Below, piece after piece: positions 52,488-64,000 of a stretch of 64,000 nt of DNA (position 1 is the first letter of the stretch; each line of letters begins with the position of its first letter). A model generated the notes under the pieces. That model was not told where the DNA came from. It ran no database searches and saw only the letters and a program-made list of their open reading frames with translations. Made by a program: the position numbers and the translations under genes. Origin of the DNA: Rhizomicrobium sp. (GTDB lineage Bacteria; Pseudomonadota; Alphaproteobacteria; Micropepsales; Micropepsaceae). The stretch spans positions 968,756 through 1,032,755 of the forward strand of contig JBBCGJ010000001.1 in assembly GCA_037200985.1 (NCBI GenBank). Direction: 5' to 3'.

Positions 52488-52742
52488 CTAAAAGTCGACC
52501 ATCTTGAGGACGAACGAGGCCGCCAGGAGAAATGCACCGCCGAGCAGGCAAAGCGCCTCCCATCCTGCGACCGAGGCGCGGTTCTCGTCGTAGACCTGAA
52601 GCGTGACCTCCCGGATGGAATCGAACAGCTTGGAGCCTTCCTTTTGCCGGGCCCGCTCGATCCGCTGCCTGAGATCGTTCAGGGGCGGGATCGCGAGCGC
52701 GATACCGCCGACGGCGCCTGCCGCATCGGACAGCGAGATCAC
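52488..52742 (-). CDS. Small membrane-anchored protein, third gene of the XRE cassette
   Basis: The 84-residue protein has a soluble helical first part (RQRIERARQKEGSKLFDSIR) and one C-terminal transmembrane segment (about 60-80, GWEALCLLGGAFLLAASFVL). The N-terminus is also weakly hydrophobic. It starts with GTG in a GTGA overlap with the XRE gene, so the two are translated together. I do not recognise the family. A small membrane effector or anchor is possible. Confidence 0.6.
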   Translation of the reverse strand: MISLSDAAGAVGGIALAIPPLNDLRQRIERARQKEGSKLFDSIREVTLQVYDENRASVAGWEALCLLGGAFLLAASFVLKMVDF

Positions 52743-53383
52743 TTCAATTCCGCGAGATAATGATCGATCTGCGCCGCGACCTGCTTCTTCAGCTCCTTGG
52801 CGACGCGATTATGGGCGCTGCCGGATGCGGCATTGCCGGCGGAAGACTGCAACTTGGCGACCGCTTCCTGAAGCGTCGAGACCACGGTCCGGTGCGGAAG
52901 GCCGGTCTCCCGCGCGATCCTGGCAGCCGGCACGCCGTCGACGCTCAGAAGGACGCATTCGATCAATTGGGGACGGACCGTCCGGTATTTCGCCCAGCCA
53001 ACGGCATGCGCCGGCGCCGCGGGACGGGGATGTTGCGAGGGGGCGTCGGGTTCCGAAAATCCGACCGAAAGCTCGCCCTCCAGCGCCGCCGCATAGCGCA
53101 GGAGCGTCTTTATTCCGATGTCGCCGTCGCCGTTTTCGATCTTGTTGATTGCCGGCTGCATCACACCCATCCTCGCCGCGAGATCGCCCTGTGTGAGGCC
53201 CTTCGCCTCGCGCTTTCTGCGAAACATGGCGCGTATGGCTTTGCATTGGGCATCGACCGACGCCTCGGCCTCGCGCTCCGCGGCCAGTGCCTTGGCATAG
53301 CCGGGCACGTCGACGGCGAGGTCTTCGTCGAACGCTTGCAGCGCGCCGGACAATCCGGGAGGCTTATTCTTGTTCTTGGTCAT
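52739..53383 (-). CDS. XRE-family HTH regulator with extra C-terminal domain
   Basis: The protein (214 aa) has a Cro/C1-type helix-turn-helix at about 60-95 (GLTQGDLAARMGVMQPAINK). A second possible DNA-binding segment at about 150-175 (VPAARIARETGLPHRTVVST) is followed by a basic helical tail. The N-terminal 40 residues resemble antitoxin leaders. The ATG at 53381-53383 is chosen because GGAG lies 8 bases upstream; two further starts are possible. It overlaps the upstream gene by 20 bases and the downstream membrane gene by 4, so all three form one cassette. Confidence 0.75.
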   Translation of the reverse strand: MTKNKNKPPGLSGALQAFDEDLAVDVPGYAKALAAEREAEASVDAQCKAIRAMFRRKREAKGLTQGDLAARMGVMQPAINKIENGDGDIGIKTLLRYAAALEGELSVGFSEPDAPSQHPRPAAPAHAVGWAKYRTVRPQLIECVLLSVDGVPAARIARETGLPHRTVVSTLQEAVAKLQSSAGNAASGSAHNRVAKELKKQVAAQIDHYLAELK

Positions 53384-53747
53384 CGTCATTCTCCGGATAG
53401 GCAAGGGCCGCCTGGATCAGGCGCGCGAATTCGTCGGCGAAGGGTGGAAGCTTGTCGGGCTCGCTGACATGTCCGATGCACACCGTATTGCGCGTATGAT
53501 CGACACGGACGAGCGCGAACATGGCGCCGTCATACGGCCCGTGGAACCGCGGCGGAACGTGGAAAATCTCGACGCCGCCGGGTGAAGGGTGCACGCATTC
53601 AACATCCTCGAGCTCCGCCGCGGCAAAGCCGTCGAGCTGCAGCCGCAGCTTGGCCACGGCCTTCAGGTTCCTACGGGCATATTTCTTCAGCAAACGCAGG
53701 ATCTTGCCGTTTGTCCGGTTCGTAAACCGATAATCGTCAAAAGGCAT
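53364..53747 (-). CDS. Possible RelE-like toxin paired with the XRE gene
   Basis: The 127-residue product begins with a helical basic part (NGKILRLLKKYARRNLKAVAKL). A beta-rich region follows: GGVEIFHVPPRFHGPYDGAM, then VRVDHTRNTVCIGHVSEPD. The order helix-helix-strands, the basic N-terminus and the overlap with an XRE-type regulator resemble type II toxin genes of the HigB/RelE kind, but no decisive motif is seen. The tail is acidic (ENDDDQEQE). Treat the toxin idea as a hypothesis. Confidence 0.5.
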   Translation of the reverse strand: MPFDDYRFTNRTNGKILRLLKKYARRNLKAVAKLRLQLDGFAAAELEDVECVHPSPGGVEIFHVPPRFHGPYDGAMFALVRVDHTRNTVCIGHVSEPDKLPPFADEFARLIQAALAYPENDDDQEQE

Positions 53748-53917
53748 ATAGGCGGCACCCCCGACCAGTCAATAACCTATACGGAATATTTGGATAGTAG
53801 CCCCACGCGATTTTGCCCCACGCCGCGCGGGCCACAACCTTAGGACGCGAGTTTTTTCCCTCCGGGATCGTCCGAGGAGCGGGCCAATTGCCCGCGAAAT
53901 TTCCTGTCGTCCCGCGC

Positions 53918-53946
53918 TTGACGCCCCCATGCCCCCCGAATATAAG
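53918..53946 (+). promoter_or_regulatory. Strong sigma70-type promoter of the rpsL (str) operon
   Basis: TTGACG at 53918-53923 and TATAAG at 53941-53946 are separated by 17 bases, with C before TTGACG as favoured in alphaproteobacteria. Transcription should start near 53953, leaving a leader of about 248 bases. This is the best-matching promoter in the window. Confidence 0.85.
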
Positions 53947-54200
53947 GCGCGACCTTTCAGGGACAGGTCGTTGGGCGCAAATCGCCCAAAACGCTGTCGG
54001 AAAGCCAGTTTAGAGCGTTAAACGCGCGACTCAGGGGCCACCCCTCAGTCCTCCGCGCTCAACCGGGGCGGGCCTTCAGGCCGGCACCGGATTTTGTTTC
54101 GGCTTTGGCGATGGTCGCCAAGGCTCGTCGAAGCCGGACGGTGAAAGCCGTCCAAGTTTGGAAGCCCGCGCGGCATAGCCGCGCAAAAGTGGGAATAGGT
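53947..54200 (+). promoter_or_regulatory. Structured rpsL mRNA leader
   Basis: The gene-free gap 53748-54200 holds the promoter and this 250-base leader. Several hairpins are visible: GTTTA/TAAAC near 54008, AGGGG/CCCCT near 54034, GGCC TTCA GGCC near 54071, ACGG/CCGT near 54138, and GCGCGGC ATA GCCGCGC at 54168-54184. The last lies just before the ribosome binding region. A regulatory role (for example S7 or S12 control) is possible but not demonstrated. Upstream of the promoter (53748-53917) I see only AT-rich sequence shared with the cassette's own upstream region. Confidence 0.45.
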
Positions 54201-54572
54201 ATGCCGACGATCAATCAGTTGATCCGCAAGCCCCGCGGCGAGAAGCCCAGGCGCAACAAGGTGCCGGCGCTCCAGGAGTGCCCGCAGAAGCGCGCGGTCT
54301 GCACCCGCGTCTATACCGTGACGCCCAAGAAGCCGAACTCGGCCCTGCGCAAGGTGGCGAAGGTTCGCCTGACCAACGGCTACGAAGCCCTCTCTTACAT
54401 CCCCGGCGAAGGCCACAATCTGCAGGAGCACTCGGTCGTGCTCATCCGCGGCGGCCGCGTGAAGGATCTTCCCGGCGTTCGCTACCACATCATCCGCGGC
54501 GTGCTCGACACGCAGGGCGTCAAGGACCGCAAGCAGCGCCGGTCCCTGTATGGCGCCAAGCGTCCCAAGTAA
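54201..54572 (+). CDS. rpsL: 30S ribosomal protein S12
   Basis: S12 (123 aa) sits at the decoding centre. The streptomycin-related Lys43 ([12 protein letters not shown]) and Lys88 ([12 protein letters not shown]) are both present, the drug-sensitive form. ATG 54201 matches the conserved start [12 protein letters not shown]; the open frame runs 32 codons upstream without homology. It is the first gene of rpsL-rpsG-fusA-tuf. Confidence 0.98.
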   Translation: MPTINQLIRKPRGEKPRRNKVPALQECPQKRAVCTRVYTVTPKKPNSALRKVAKVRLTNGYEALSYIPGEGHNLQEHSVVLIRGGRVKDLPGVRYHIIRGVLDTQGVKDRKQRRSLYGAKRPK

Positions 54573-54585
54573 GGAGCACTGATCG

Positions 54586-55056
54586 ATGTCACGCCGCCGC
54601 CGCGCCGATAAACGCGAGATCACCCCGGACGCCAAGTTCGGCGACCTCGTCCTCGCCAAGTTCATGAACAGCCTGATGTATGACGGCAAGAAGTCCGCCG
54701 CCGAAGGCATCATCTATGGCGCCTTCGACACCATCCAGCAGAAGACCAAGACCGATCCGATCCAGGTCTTCCATGAGGCGCTGCGCAACGTCGCCCCGGC
54801 GATCGAAGTGAAGTCCCGCCGCGTCGGCGGCGCCACCTATCAGGTGCCGGTCGAAGTCCGCACCGACCGCGCCCGCGCGCTCGCGATCCGCTGGCTGATC
54901 ACGGCGGCCCGCGGCCGCAACGAGCCGACCATGACCGGCCGCCTCTCGGGCGAGTTGATGGACGCCGCCAACAACCGCGGCACCGCCGTCAAGAAGCGCG
55001 AAGACACCCACAAGATGGCGGACGCCAATCGCGCGTTCTCCCATTACCGCTGGTAA
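54586..55056 (+). CDS. rpsG: 30S ribosomal protein S7
   Basis: S7 (156 aa) nucleates assembly of the 30S head and contacts the E-site tRNA. The start [20 protein letters not shown] and the region [20 protein letters not shown] are typical. It begins 13 bases after rpsL, with AAGGAG upstream. Confidence 0.98.
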   Translation: MSRRRRADKREITPDAKFGDLVLAKFMNSLMYDGKKSAAEGIIYGAFDTIQQKTKTDPIQVFHEALRNVAPAIEVKSRRVGGATYQVPVEVRTDRARALAIRWLITAARGRNEPTMTGRLSGELMDAANNRGTAVKKREDTHKMADANRAFSHYRW

Positions 55057-55077
55057 AGCTCCGGAAGAGTTAGAACC

Positions 55078-57150
<2,073 letters not shown>

Positions 57151-57178
57151 TCACGCGCCACATCGACCGGAGAATAAA

Positions 57179-58367
<1,189 letters not shown>

Positions 58368-58369
<2 letters not shown>

Positions 58370-58407
58370 CCTGCCGATAGGCAGGTCATCCCCGCGAAAG
58401 CGGGGAT
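58368..58407 (+). repeat. Double hairpin directly after tuf copy 2
   Basis: GACCTGCC GATA GGCAGGTC (58368-58387) is followed at once by ATCCCCGC GAAA GCGGGGAT (58388-58407). The first arm shares the stop codon of tuf. The second is the common CCCCGCGAAAGCGGGG intergenic repeat. Together they could stall or process the mRNA between the str and S10 parts; no T-run follows. Confidence 0.7.
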
Positions 58408-58447
58408 CCAGAAAATAAAGCGTTGAGAACGGAATCGAAGGTCTAAA

Positions 58448-58756
58448 ATGCAAAATCAGAACATCCGCATCAGGTTGAAGGCCTTCGATCACCGCATCCT
58501 CGACAATTCGACGCGGGAAATCGTCAACACGGCCAAGCGCACCGGCGCGCAGGTGAGGGGCCCCATTCCGCTCCCCACCGGCATCGAGCGCTTCACCGTG
58601 AACCGGTCCCCGCATATCGACAAAAAGAGCCGCGAGCAGTTCGAAATCCGGACCCACAAGCGTCTCCTCGACATCATCGATCCCACGCCGCAGACCGTCG
58701 ACGCTTTGATGAAGCTCGACCTTGCGGCCGGCGTCGACGTCGAGATCAAGCTTTAA
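58448..58756 (+). CDS. rpsJ: 30S ribosomal protein S10
   Basis: S10 (102 aa) is a 30S head protein and also the NusE antitermination factor. The start [16 protein letters not shown] and the signature [22 protein letters not shown]-type loop are present. It is the first gene of the S10 operon and lies 78 bases after tuf. Confidence 0.97.
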   Translation: MQNQNIRIRLKAFDHRILDNSTREIVNTAKRTGAQVRGPIPLPTGIERFTVNRSPHIDKKSREQFEIRTHKRLLDIIDPTPQTVDALMKLDLAAGVDVEIKL

Positions 58757-58768
58757 GGAGTGAGCGCG

Positions 58769-59476
58769 ATGCGCACAGGCGTCATCACGCAGAAGGTCGG
58801 CATGACCCGTCTGTTCCTGGACGACGGACGGCACGTGCCCGTCACCGTCCTCAAGCTGGACGGCTGTCAGGTCGTCTCCACGCGTACGGAAGACAAGGAC
58901 GGCTACACCGCGGTGCAGCTCGGCTCGGGCTTCGCCAAGCCGAAGAACCTGACTAAGGCCGATCGCGGCAATTTCGCGAAGGCCGAAGTGGAGCCCAAGC
59001 GCAAGCTTGCGGAATTCCGCGTCGACGCGGGCAACCTGCTGGAAGTCGGCGATCTGATCCAGGCGGATCATTTCGTGGTCGGCCAGAAGGTGGACGTCTC
59101 GGGCGTCACCATCGGCCGCGGCTTCACCGGCGCGATGAAGCGGTGGAATTTCCGCGGCCTGGAAGCCTCCCACGGCGTCTCGATCTCGCACCGCTCGCTG
59201 GGCGGCACCGGCGGCCGCCAGGATCCGGGCAAGACCTTCAAGAACAAGAAGATGCACGGCCATTACGGCGTGGACAATGTGACGACGCAGAATCTCGAAG
59301 TCGCGAAAGTCGACGTCGAGCGCGGCCTGATCATGATCCGCGGCGCGGTCCCGGGCCACAAGGGCGGCTGGGTCATGGTGCGCGACGCGGTCAAGCGTCC
59401 GCACAAGGACATCCCGCTGCCCGGCTCGGTGAAGAAGCGCGAAGCGGCCCCGGCCGTCGCCAAGGCGGAGGGCTGA
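58769..59476 (+). CDS. rplC: 50S ribosomal protein L3
   Basis: L3 (235 aa) is an early assembly protein near the peptidyl-transferase centre. [19 protein letters not shown] starts it, and the extended loop contains [20 protein letters not shown] and [18 protein letters not shown] 58769 is chosen over GTG 58760 because AAGGAG lies 8 bases before it. The tail is Lys/Ala-rich. Confidence 0.97.
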   Translation: MRTGVITQKVGMTRLFLDDGRHVPVTVLKLDGCQVVSTRTEDKDGYTAVQLGSGFAKPKNLTKADRGNFAKAEVEPKRKLAEFRVDAGNLLEVGDLIQADHFVVGQKVDVSGVTIGRGFTGAMKRWNFRGLEASHGVSISHRSLGGTGGRQDPGKTFKNKKMHGHYGVDNVTTQNLEVAKVDVERGLIMIRGAVPGHKGGWVMVRDAVKRPHKDIPLPGSVKKREAAPAVAKAEG

Positions 59477-59478
59477 AC

Positions 59479-60129
59479 GTGAAGACCAAGGTCCTCAAAC
59501 TCGACAACACATCGGGCGGCGACGACGTCGAGCTCAACGACGCCATTTTCGGCCTTGAGCCGCGCGCCGACCTGATCCAGCGCGTCGTCGTCTGGCAGCT
59601 TGCCAAGCGCCGCTCCGGCCAGCACAAGACGCTGACCCGCGCCGAGATCAACCGCACCAAGCACCGCTTCGGCAAGCAGAAGGGCGGCGGCACCGCCCGT
59701 CACGGCGCCCGCTCGGCTCCGCTGTTCGTCGGCGGCGCCAAGGCGATGGGTCCGGTCAGCCACAGCCACGAATTCGACCTGCCCAAGAAGGTCCGCGCGC
59801 TGGGCCTGCGCCACGCGCTGTCGGCCAAGGCGAAGTCCGGCTCGATCGTCGTGCTCGACGAGGCAAAGTCCGCCGCGGTCAAGACCGGCGCGCTGGCCAA
59901 GCAGTTCGCGGGCCTCGGCCTGTCGAAGATGCTGATCATCGACGGCACCTTCGACCGGAATTTCGAGTTGTCGGCGCGCAATCTCAACCATGTCGCGCTG
60001 CTGCCGGCCGCCGGCCTCAACGTCTACGACATCGTCCGGAGCGACAAGCTGGTCCTGACCAAGGCCGCCTTGACCGCGATCGAGGAGCGCCTCGGCGCGG
60101 AGCGCCGGCAATCGGAGTCGACTCCATGA
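59479..60129 (+). CDS. rplD: 50S ribosomal protein L4
   Basis: L4 (216 aa) lines the exit tunnel and in enterobacteria represses the S10 operon. The tunnel loop [20 protein letters not shown] and the C-terminal [18 protein letters not shown] are intact. It starts with GTG 59479, two bases after the rplC stop, and overlaps rplW by 4 bases. Confidence 0.96.
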   Translation: MKTKVLKLDNTSGGDDVELNDAIFGLEPRADLIQRVVVWQLAKRRSGQHKTLTRAEINRTKHRFGKQKGGGTARHGARSAPLFVGGAKAMGPVSHSHEFDLPKKVRALGLRHALSAKAKSGSIVVLDEAKSAAVKTGALAKQFAGLGLSKMLIIDGTFDRNFELSARNLNHVALLPAAGLNVYDIVRSDKLVLTKAALTAIEERLGAERRQSESTP

Positions 60130-60413
60130 CCTATCATCACGACGTCATCCTCTCGCCGGTGATCACCGAAAAGGCGACCAAGCTGACCGAGACCAACCAG
60201 GTCGTATTCCGCGTGCCGCTCTCCGCCACCAAGCCGAAGATCGCCGCCGCGGTCGCCGAGCTCTTCAAGGTCAAGGTCAAGGCGGTGAACACGGTCACGG
60301 TCAAGGGCAAGAAGAAGCTCGCCCGCGGCAAGCCGTACAAGCGCAGCGATTTCAAGAAAGCGATCGTGACCCTCGAGCCGGGCCACCAGATCGACATCAC
60401 GACGGGACTCTGA
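60126..60413 (+). CDS. rplW: 50S ribosomal protein L23
   Basis: L23 (95 aa) sits at the tunnel exit and is the docking site for trigger factor and [23 protein letters not shown] and [19 protein letters not shown] are the conserved parts. It overlaps rplD by ATGA and precedes rplB by 1 base. Confidence 0.97.
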   Translation: MTYHHDVILSPVITEKATKLTETNQVVFRVPLSATKPKIAAAVAELFKVKVKAVNTVTVKGKKKLARGKPYKRSDFKKAIVTLEPGHQIDITTGL

Positions 60414-60414
60414 G

Positions 60415-61251
60415 ATGGCGCTGAAACAATACAAGCCCACCACGCCCGGCCAGCGCCAATTGGTGCTGATCGACCGCTCCGGCCTGCACAAGGGCGGACC
60501 GGTGAAGGCCTTGACCGAGGGCAAGCACTCCCATGGCGGGCGCAACAACACCGGCCGCGTCGTCGTGCGCTGGCAGGGTGGCGGCCACAAGCAGCGCTAT
60601 CGCATCGTCGATTTCAAGCGCCGCAAGTTCAACGCGCCCGCGACGGTCGAGCGCCTGGAATACGATCCCAACCGCACCTCCTTCATCGCCCTCATCAAGT
60701 ACAAGGACGGCGAGCTCGCCTACATCCTGGCGCCGCAGCGCCTCGCCGTCGGCGACAGCGTCGTCTCGGGCGAGAAGGTCGACGTCAAGCCGGGCAACGC
60801 CATGCCGCTCTCGGCCATGCCGGTCGGCACCATCGTGCACAATATCGAGATGAAGCCGGGCAAGGGCGGCCAGATCGCCCGCTCCGCCGGCACCTATGCG
60901 CAGTATCTCGGCCGCGACGCCGGCTACGCGCTGATGCGCCTCAACTCGGGCGAAGTGCGCAAGGTCGCGCTGACCTGCATGGCGACGGTGGGCGCGGTGT
61001 CGAACCCCGACCACATGAACGAAGTCATCGGCAAGGCCGGCCGCAACGTCTGGAAGGGCAAGCGCCCCTCGGTCCGCGGCACCGCGATGAACCCGATCGA
61101 CCATCCCCATGGCGGCGGCGAAGGCCGCACCAAGGGCGGCCGCCATCCGGTCACCCCCTGGGGCAAGGGCACCAAGGGCAACAAGACCCGCACGAACAAG
61201 CGCACCACGAAATTCATCGTGCGTACGCGCAAAGGCAAGGCACAGGGCTAA
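60415..61251 (+). CDS. rplB: 50S ribosomal protein L2
   Basis: L2 (278 aa) is needed for subunit joining and peptidyl-transferase activity. [19 protein letters not shown] is the start. [20 protein letters not shown] contains the conserved His of the active-centre region. The C-terminal part is basic ([20 protein letters not shown]). Confidence 0.98.
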   Translation: MALKQYKPTTPGQRQLVLIDRSGLHKGGPVKALTEGKHSHGGRNNTGRVVVRWQGGGHKQRYRIVDFKRRKFNAPATVERLEYDPNRTSFIALIKYKDGELAYILAPQRLAVGDSVVSGEKVDVKPGNAMPLSAMPVGTIVHNIEMKPGKGGQIARSAGTYAQYLGRDAGYALMRLNSGEVRKVALTCMATVGAVSNPDHMNEVIGKAGRNVWKGKRPSVRGTAMNPIDHPHGGGEGRTKGGRHPVTPWGKGTKGNKTRTNKRTTKFIVRTRKGKAQG

Positions 61252-61254
61252 GCA

Positions 61255-61539
61255 ATGACGAGATCTGTTTGGAAAGGCCCGTTCGTCGACGGCTATCTGC
61301 TGAAGAAGGCGGAGACCGCGCGCAATTCCGGCCGCAAGGACGTGATCAAGACCTGGTCGCGCCGCTCGACGATCCTGCCGCAATTCGTCGGCGTGACCTT
61401 CGGCGTCTACAACGGCAAGAAGCACATCCCGGTGCTCGTGACCGAGGACATGGTCGGCCACAAGCTCGGCGAGTTCTCGCCGACCCGCACCTTCTCCGGC
61501 CATTCCGGCGGCGGCGACAAGAAAGCGAAGAGGGGCTAA
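61255..61539 (+). CDS. rpsS: 30S ribosomal protein S19
   Basis: S19 (94 aa) lies at the tip of the 30S head and forms inter-subunit bridges with L5. [17 protein letters not shown] and [20 protein letters not shown] are standard. Its stop shares one base with the rplV start (TAATG). Confidence 0.97.
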   Translation: MTRSVWKGPFVDGYLLKKAETARNSGRKDVIKTWSRRSTILPQFVGVTFGVYNGKKHIPVLVTEDMVGHKLGEFSPTRTFSGHSGGGDKKAKRG

Positions 61540-62002
61540 TGGGCAAGCAATCCCGCGCGCGCGTATTGCCGGACACCCACGCCAAGGCGGTGGGCCTGAT
61601 GATCCGCACGAGCCCGCGCAAGCTCAATCTCGTGGCGCAGACGATCCGCGGCCAGAAGGTCGAGAGCGCGCTGAACACGCTGACGTTCTCGCCCAAGCGC
61701 GTCGCCAAGGTGGTCAAGAAGGTCCTCCAGTCGGCGATCGCCAATGCCGAGAACAACCACGACCTCGACGTCGACGATCTCATCGTGTCCGAGGCGTCGG
61801 TCGGCAAGAACCTCGTGATGAAGCGCTTCATGGCCCGCGCGCGCGGTCGCGGCGCGGGCATCCAGAAGCCCTTCTCGCAGATCACCATCGTGGTCCAGGA
61901 GAAGCGCGAGGAAGCCGAAGACAAGACAGCGAAGGGCAAGGGCAAGAAGAAGTCCTCGCCCAAGAAGCCCGCGGCCAAGGCCGCGGCTGAGGAGACCGCC
62001 TA

Positions 62003-62003
<1 letters not shown>
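61539..62003 (+). CDS. rplV: 50S ribosomal protein L22
   Basis: L22 (154 aa) reaches into the exit tunnel. [20 protein letters not shown] and [22 protein letters not shown] are the conserved parts. The C-terminal 30 residues are Lys/Ala/Pro-rich and extend beyond E. coli L22 (110 aa), a feature of many alphaproteobacteria. It is joined to rpsS and rpsC by one-base stop/start overlaps. Confidence 0.97.
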
Positions 62004-62731
<728 letters not shown>

Positions 62732-62754
62732 GTAGAGCCCGGTAAGAGAAACCC

Positions 62755-63168
62755 ATGCTTCAACCGAAACGCACCAAGTTCAGAAAGCAGTTCAAGGGCC
62801 GCATCCATGGCGCCGCGAAGAAGGGCACCGCGCTCAACTTCGGCGCCTATGGCCTGAAAGCCATGGAGCCCGAGCGCGTCACCGCGCGCGAGATCGAGGC
62901 GGCCCGCCGCGCCATCACGCGCCAGATGAAGCGCGCCGGCCGCGTCTGGATCCGCGTCTTCCCGGACGTTCCGGTGTCGAAGAAGCCGGCCGAAGTCCGC
63001 ATGGGCTCCGGCAAGGGCGCGCCGGAATTCTGGGTCGCCAAGATCAAGCCGGGCCGCATCCTGTTCGAGGTCGACGGCGTCGACCTCGCGACCGCGAAGG
63101 AGGCGATGCGCCTGGGCGCCGCCAAGCTTTCGATCGCGACCAAGTTCATCGCGCGCATGGGTGCTTGA
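62755..63168 (+). CDS. rplP: 50S ribosomal protein L16
   Basis: L16 (137 aa) helps position the A-site t[23 protein letters not shown] starts it. [22 protein letters not shown]-like sequence and [20 protein letters not shown] are present, including the Arg that is hydroxylated by YcfD in some species. It precedes rpmC by 2 bases. Confidence 0.97.
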   Translation: MLQPKRTKFRKQFKGRIHGAAKKGTALNFGAYGLKAMEPERVTAREIEAARRAITRQMKRAGRVWIRVFPDVPVSKKPAEVRMGSGKGAPEFWVAKIKPGRILFEVDGVDLATAKEAMRLGAAKLSIATKFIARMGA

Positions 63169-63170
63169 AG

Positions 63171-63410
63171 ATGGCAAAGGCGAAGAAACAGAAACTGTCC
63201 GCGAAGACCTCGTCGAAGGCCGACGATATTCGCGGCAAGACGCCCGACGAGCTGGGCACCGAGCTGGTGAAGTTGAAGAAGGAGGCCTTCAACCTCCGCT
63301 TCCAGCGCGCCAACGGCCAGCTCGAGAAGACGCATCGCGCCCGGGTGGTCCGCCGGACCATCGCGCGCATCGAAACGGTTTTGACGGAGCAGCGCCGCAA
63401 GGCCGGCTGA
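63171..63410 (+). CDS. rpmC: 50S ribosomal protein L29
   Basis: L29 (79 aa) sits near the tunnel exit beside L23. The signature is [20 protein letters not shown] and [20 protein letters not shown]. The first 18 residues are a Lys/Ser-rich extension beyond the usual 63-70 residues. ATG 63171 is used; TTG 63165 is less likely. Confidence 0.94.
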   Translation: MAKAKKQKLSAKTSSKADDIRGKTPDELGTELVKLKKEAFNLRFQRANGQLEKTHRARVVRRTIARIETVLTEQRRKAG

Positions 63411-63432
63411 CGGAATAGAGGACTTAAGGGTT

Positions 63433-63672
63433 ATGCCAAAGCGCGTGCTGCAGGGTGTCGTGGTCAGCGACAAGAACAAGAAGACGGTGGTGGTGAAGGT
63501 GGAACGCCGCTTCACCCATCCCGTGATGAAGAAGACCGTTCGTCGGTCGAAGAAATACCACGCCCATGACGAAGCGGGCGAATACAAGTTGGGCGACATC
63601 GTGCGCATCCGCGAGTGCCGGCCGCTTTCCAAGCTGAAGACCTGGGAAGCGTTCGAGCGCGTGGCCAAGTAA
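63433..63672 (+). CDS. rpsQ: 30S ribosomal protein S17
   Basis: S17 (79 aa) is a primary 16S rRNA-binding protein with an OB fold. [20 protein letters not shown] and the signature [22 protein letters not shown] are typical. It follows rpmC by 22 bases. Confidence 0.97.
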   Translation: MPKRVLQGVVVSDKNKKTVVVKVERRFTHPVMKKTVRRSKKYHAHDEAGEYKLGDIVRIRECRPLSKLKTWEAFERVAK

Positions 63673-63697
63673 GCGCCCAGGACCGGAGTTTTTCACA

Positions 63698-64000
63698 ATG
63701 ATTCAGATGTCCACCGAACTCGACGTCGCCGACAATTCCGGCGCGCGCCGCGTCATGTGCATCAAGGTGCTCGGCGGCAGCCACCGCCGCTATGCCGAGG
63801 TCGGCGACATCATCGTCGTGTCGGTCAAGGAAGCGATCCCGCGCGGCCGCGTGAAGAAGGGCGAGGTCCTCAAAGCCGTCGTCGTGCGCACCGCCCATGG
63901 CGTGCGCCGCCCCGACGGCTCGCTGATCCGCTTCGACGGCAACGCGGCGGTGCTGATCAACGCCCAGGGCGAGCCGATCGGCACGCGTATTTTCGGGCCC
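63698..64000 (+). CDS. rplN: 50S ribosomal protein L14 (partial, cut by window end)
   Basis: The visible 101 codons encode [20 protein letters not shown] at the start and the family signature [20 protein letters not shown]. They end at [11 protein letters not shown], about 21 residues short of the usual 122. L14 contacts the 30S subunit. ATG 63698 is the only reasonable start. Confidence 0.97.
   Translation, partial: MIQMSTELDVADNSGARRVMCIKVLGGSHRRYAEVGDIIVVSVKEAIPRGRVKKGEVLKAVVVRTAHGVRRPDGSLIRFDGNAAVLINAQGEPIGTRIFGP

Noticed and set aside
53735-53776. TTGACT/TATATG promoter on the minus strand for the XRE cassette
   Set aside because: The -10 would overlap the start codon of the first gene and place the start of transcription inside the coding region. 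A leaderless start does not fit either, so I could not define a promoter here.

Overview
The window is a high-G+C, gene-dense stretch of a bacterial chromosome that reads as an alphaproteobacterium. The gene order rpoZ ... rsh - pyrE ... pdxJ - (membrane protein) - acpS - lepB - rnc - era - recO ... parC ... rlmB ... tRNA-Tyr/tRNA-Gly - tuf - tRNA-Trp - secE - nusG - rplK - rplA - rplJ - rplL - rpoB - rpoC ... rpsL - rpsG - fusA - tuf - rpsJ - rplC and onward is the alphaproteobacterial arrangement. A single bifunctional RelA/SpoT homologue and the PdxJ (DXP-dependent) route to vitamin B6 agree. The genus cannot be fixed from the sequence alone.

Layout. 1-5.6 kb holds small metabolic and repair genes (sulfite-oxidase-like enzyme, family 5 uracil-DNA glycosylase, LabA-type NYN protein, folK, two exported proteins, a thioesterase, a PAS protein). 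5.7-18.7 kb is the rpoZ to recO backbone, interrupted by a kumamolisin-like S53 peptidase between rpoZ and rsh and by an AT-richer insertion at the 3' end of pyrE. 18.8-26.8 kb has parC between two copies of one long inverted repeat, then an enoyl-CoA hydratase-like gene, an MFS transporter, two tandem L,D-transpeptidases and rlmB. 26.9-32.2 kb is a probable metal (zinc-type) acquisition cluster. 32.4-46.2 kb is the tRNA/tuf/secE/nusG/rplKAJL/rpoBC transcription-translation block. 46.5-53.7 kb is an accessory segment with ogt, a Fur-type iron cluster (hemP, catecholate-type receptor, PiuC hydroxylase, PepSY protein, TonB) and a three-gene cassette that includes an XRE regulator. From 53.9 kb to the end run the str operon and the start of the S10/spc ribosomal operon, cut inside rplN.

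How it fits together. Essential information-processing genes form a fixed skeleton, and accessory genes sit at its joints: rpoZ|rsh, pyrE|pdxJ, rlmB|tRNA-Tyr and rpoC|rpsL. Intergenic gaps are filled by at least three families of inverted-repeat elements. The clearest unusual items are: a 25-bp direct duplication of the pyrE 3' end bracketing about 1 kb of AT-richer DNA; inside it, an NYN gene broken by a 19-bp tandem duplication; the two repeat elements flanking parC; a 12-bp perfect hairpin that buries the rplJ ribosome binding site; a missing acidic active-site residue in RNase III; and the cassette next to the rpsL promoter.
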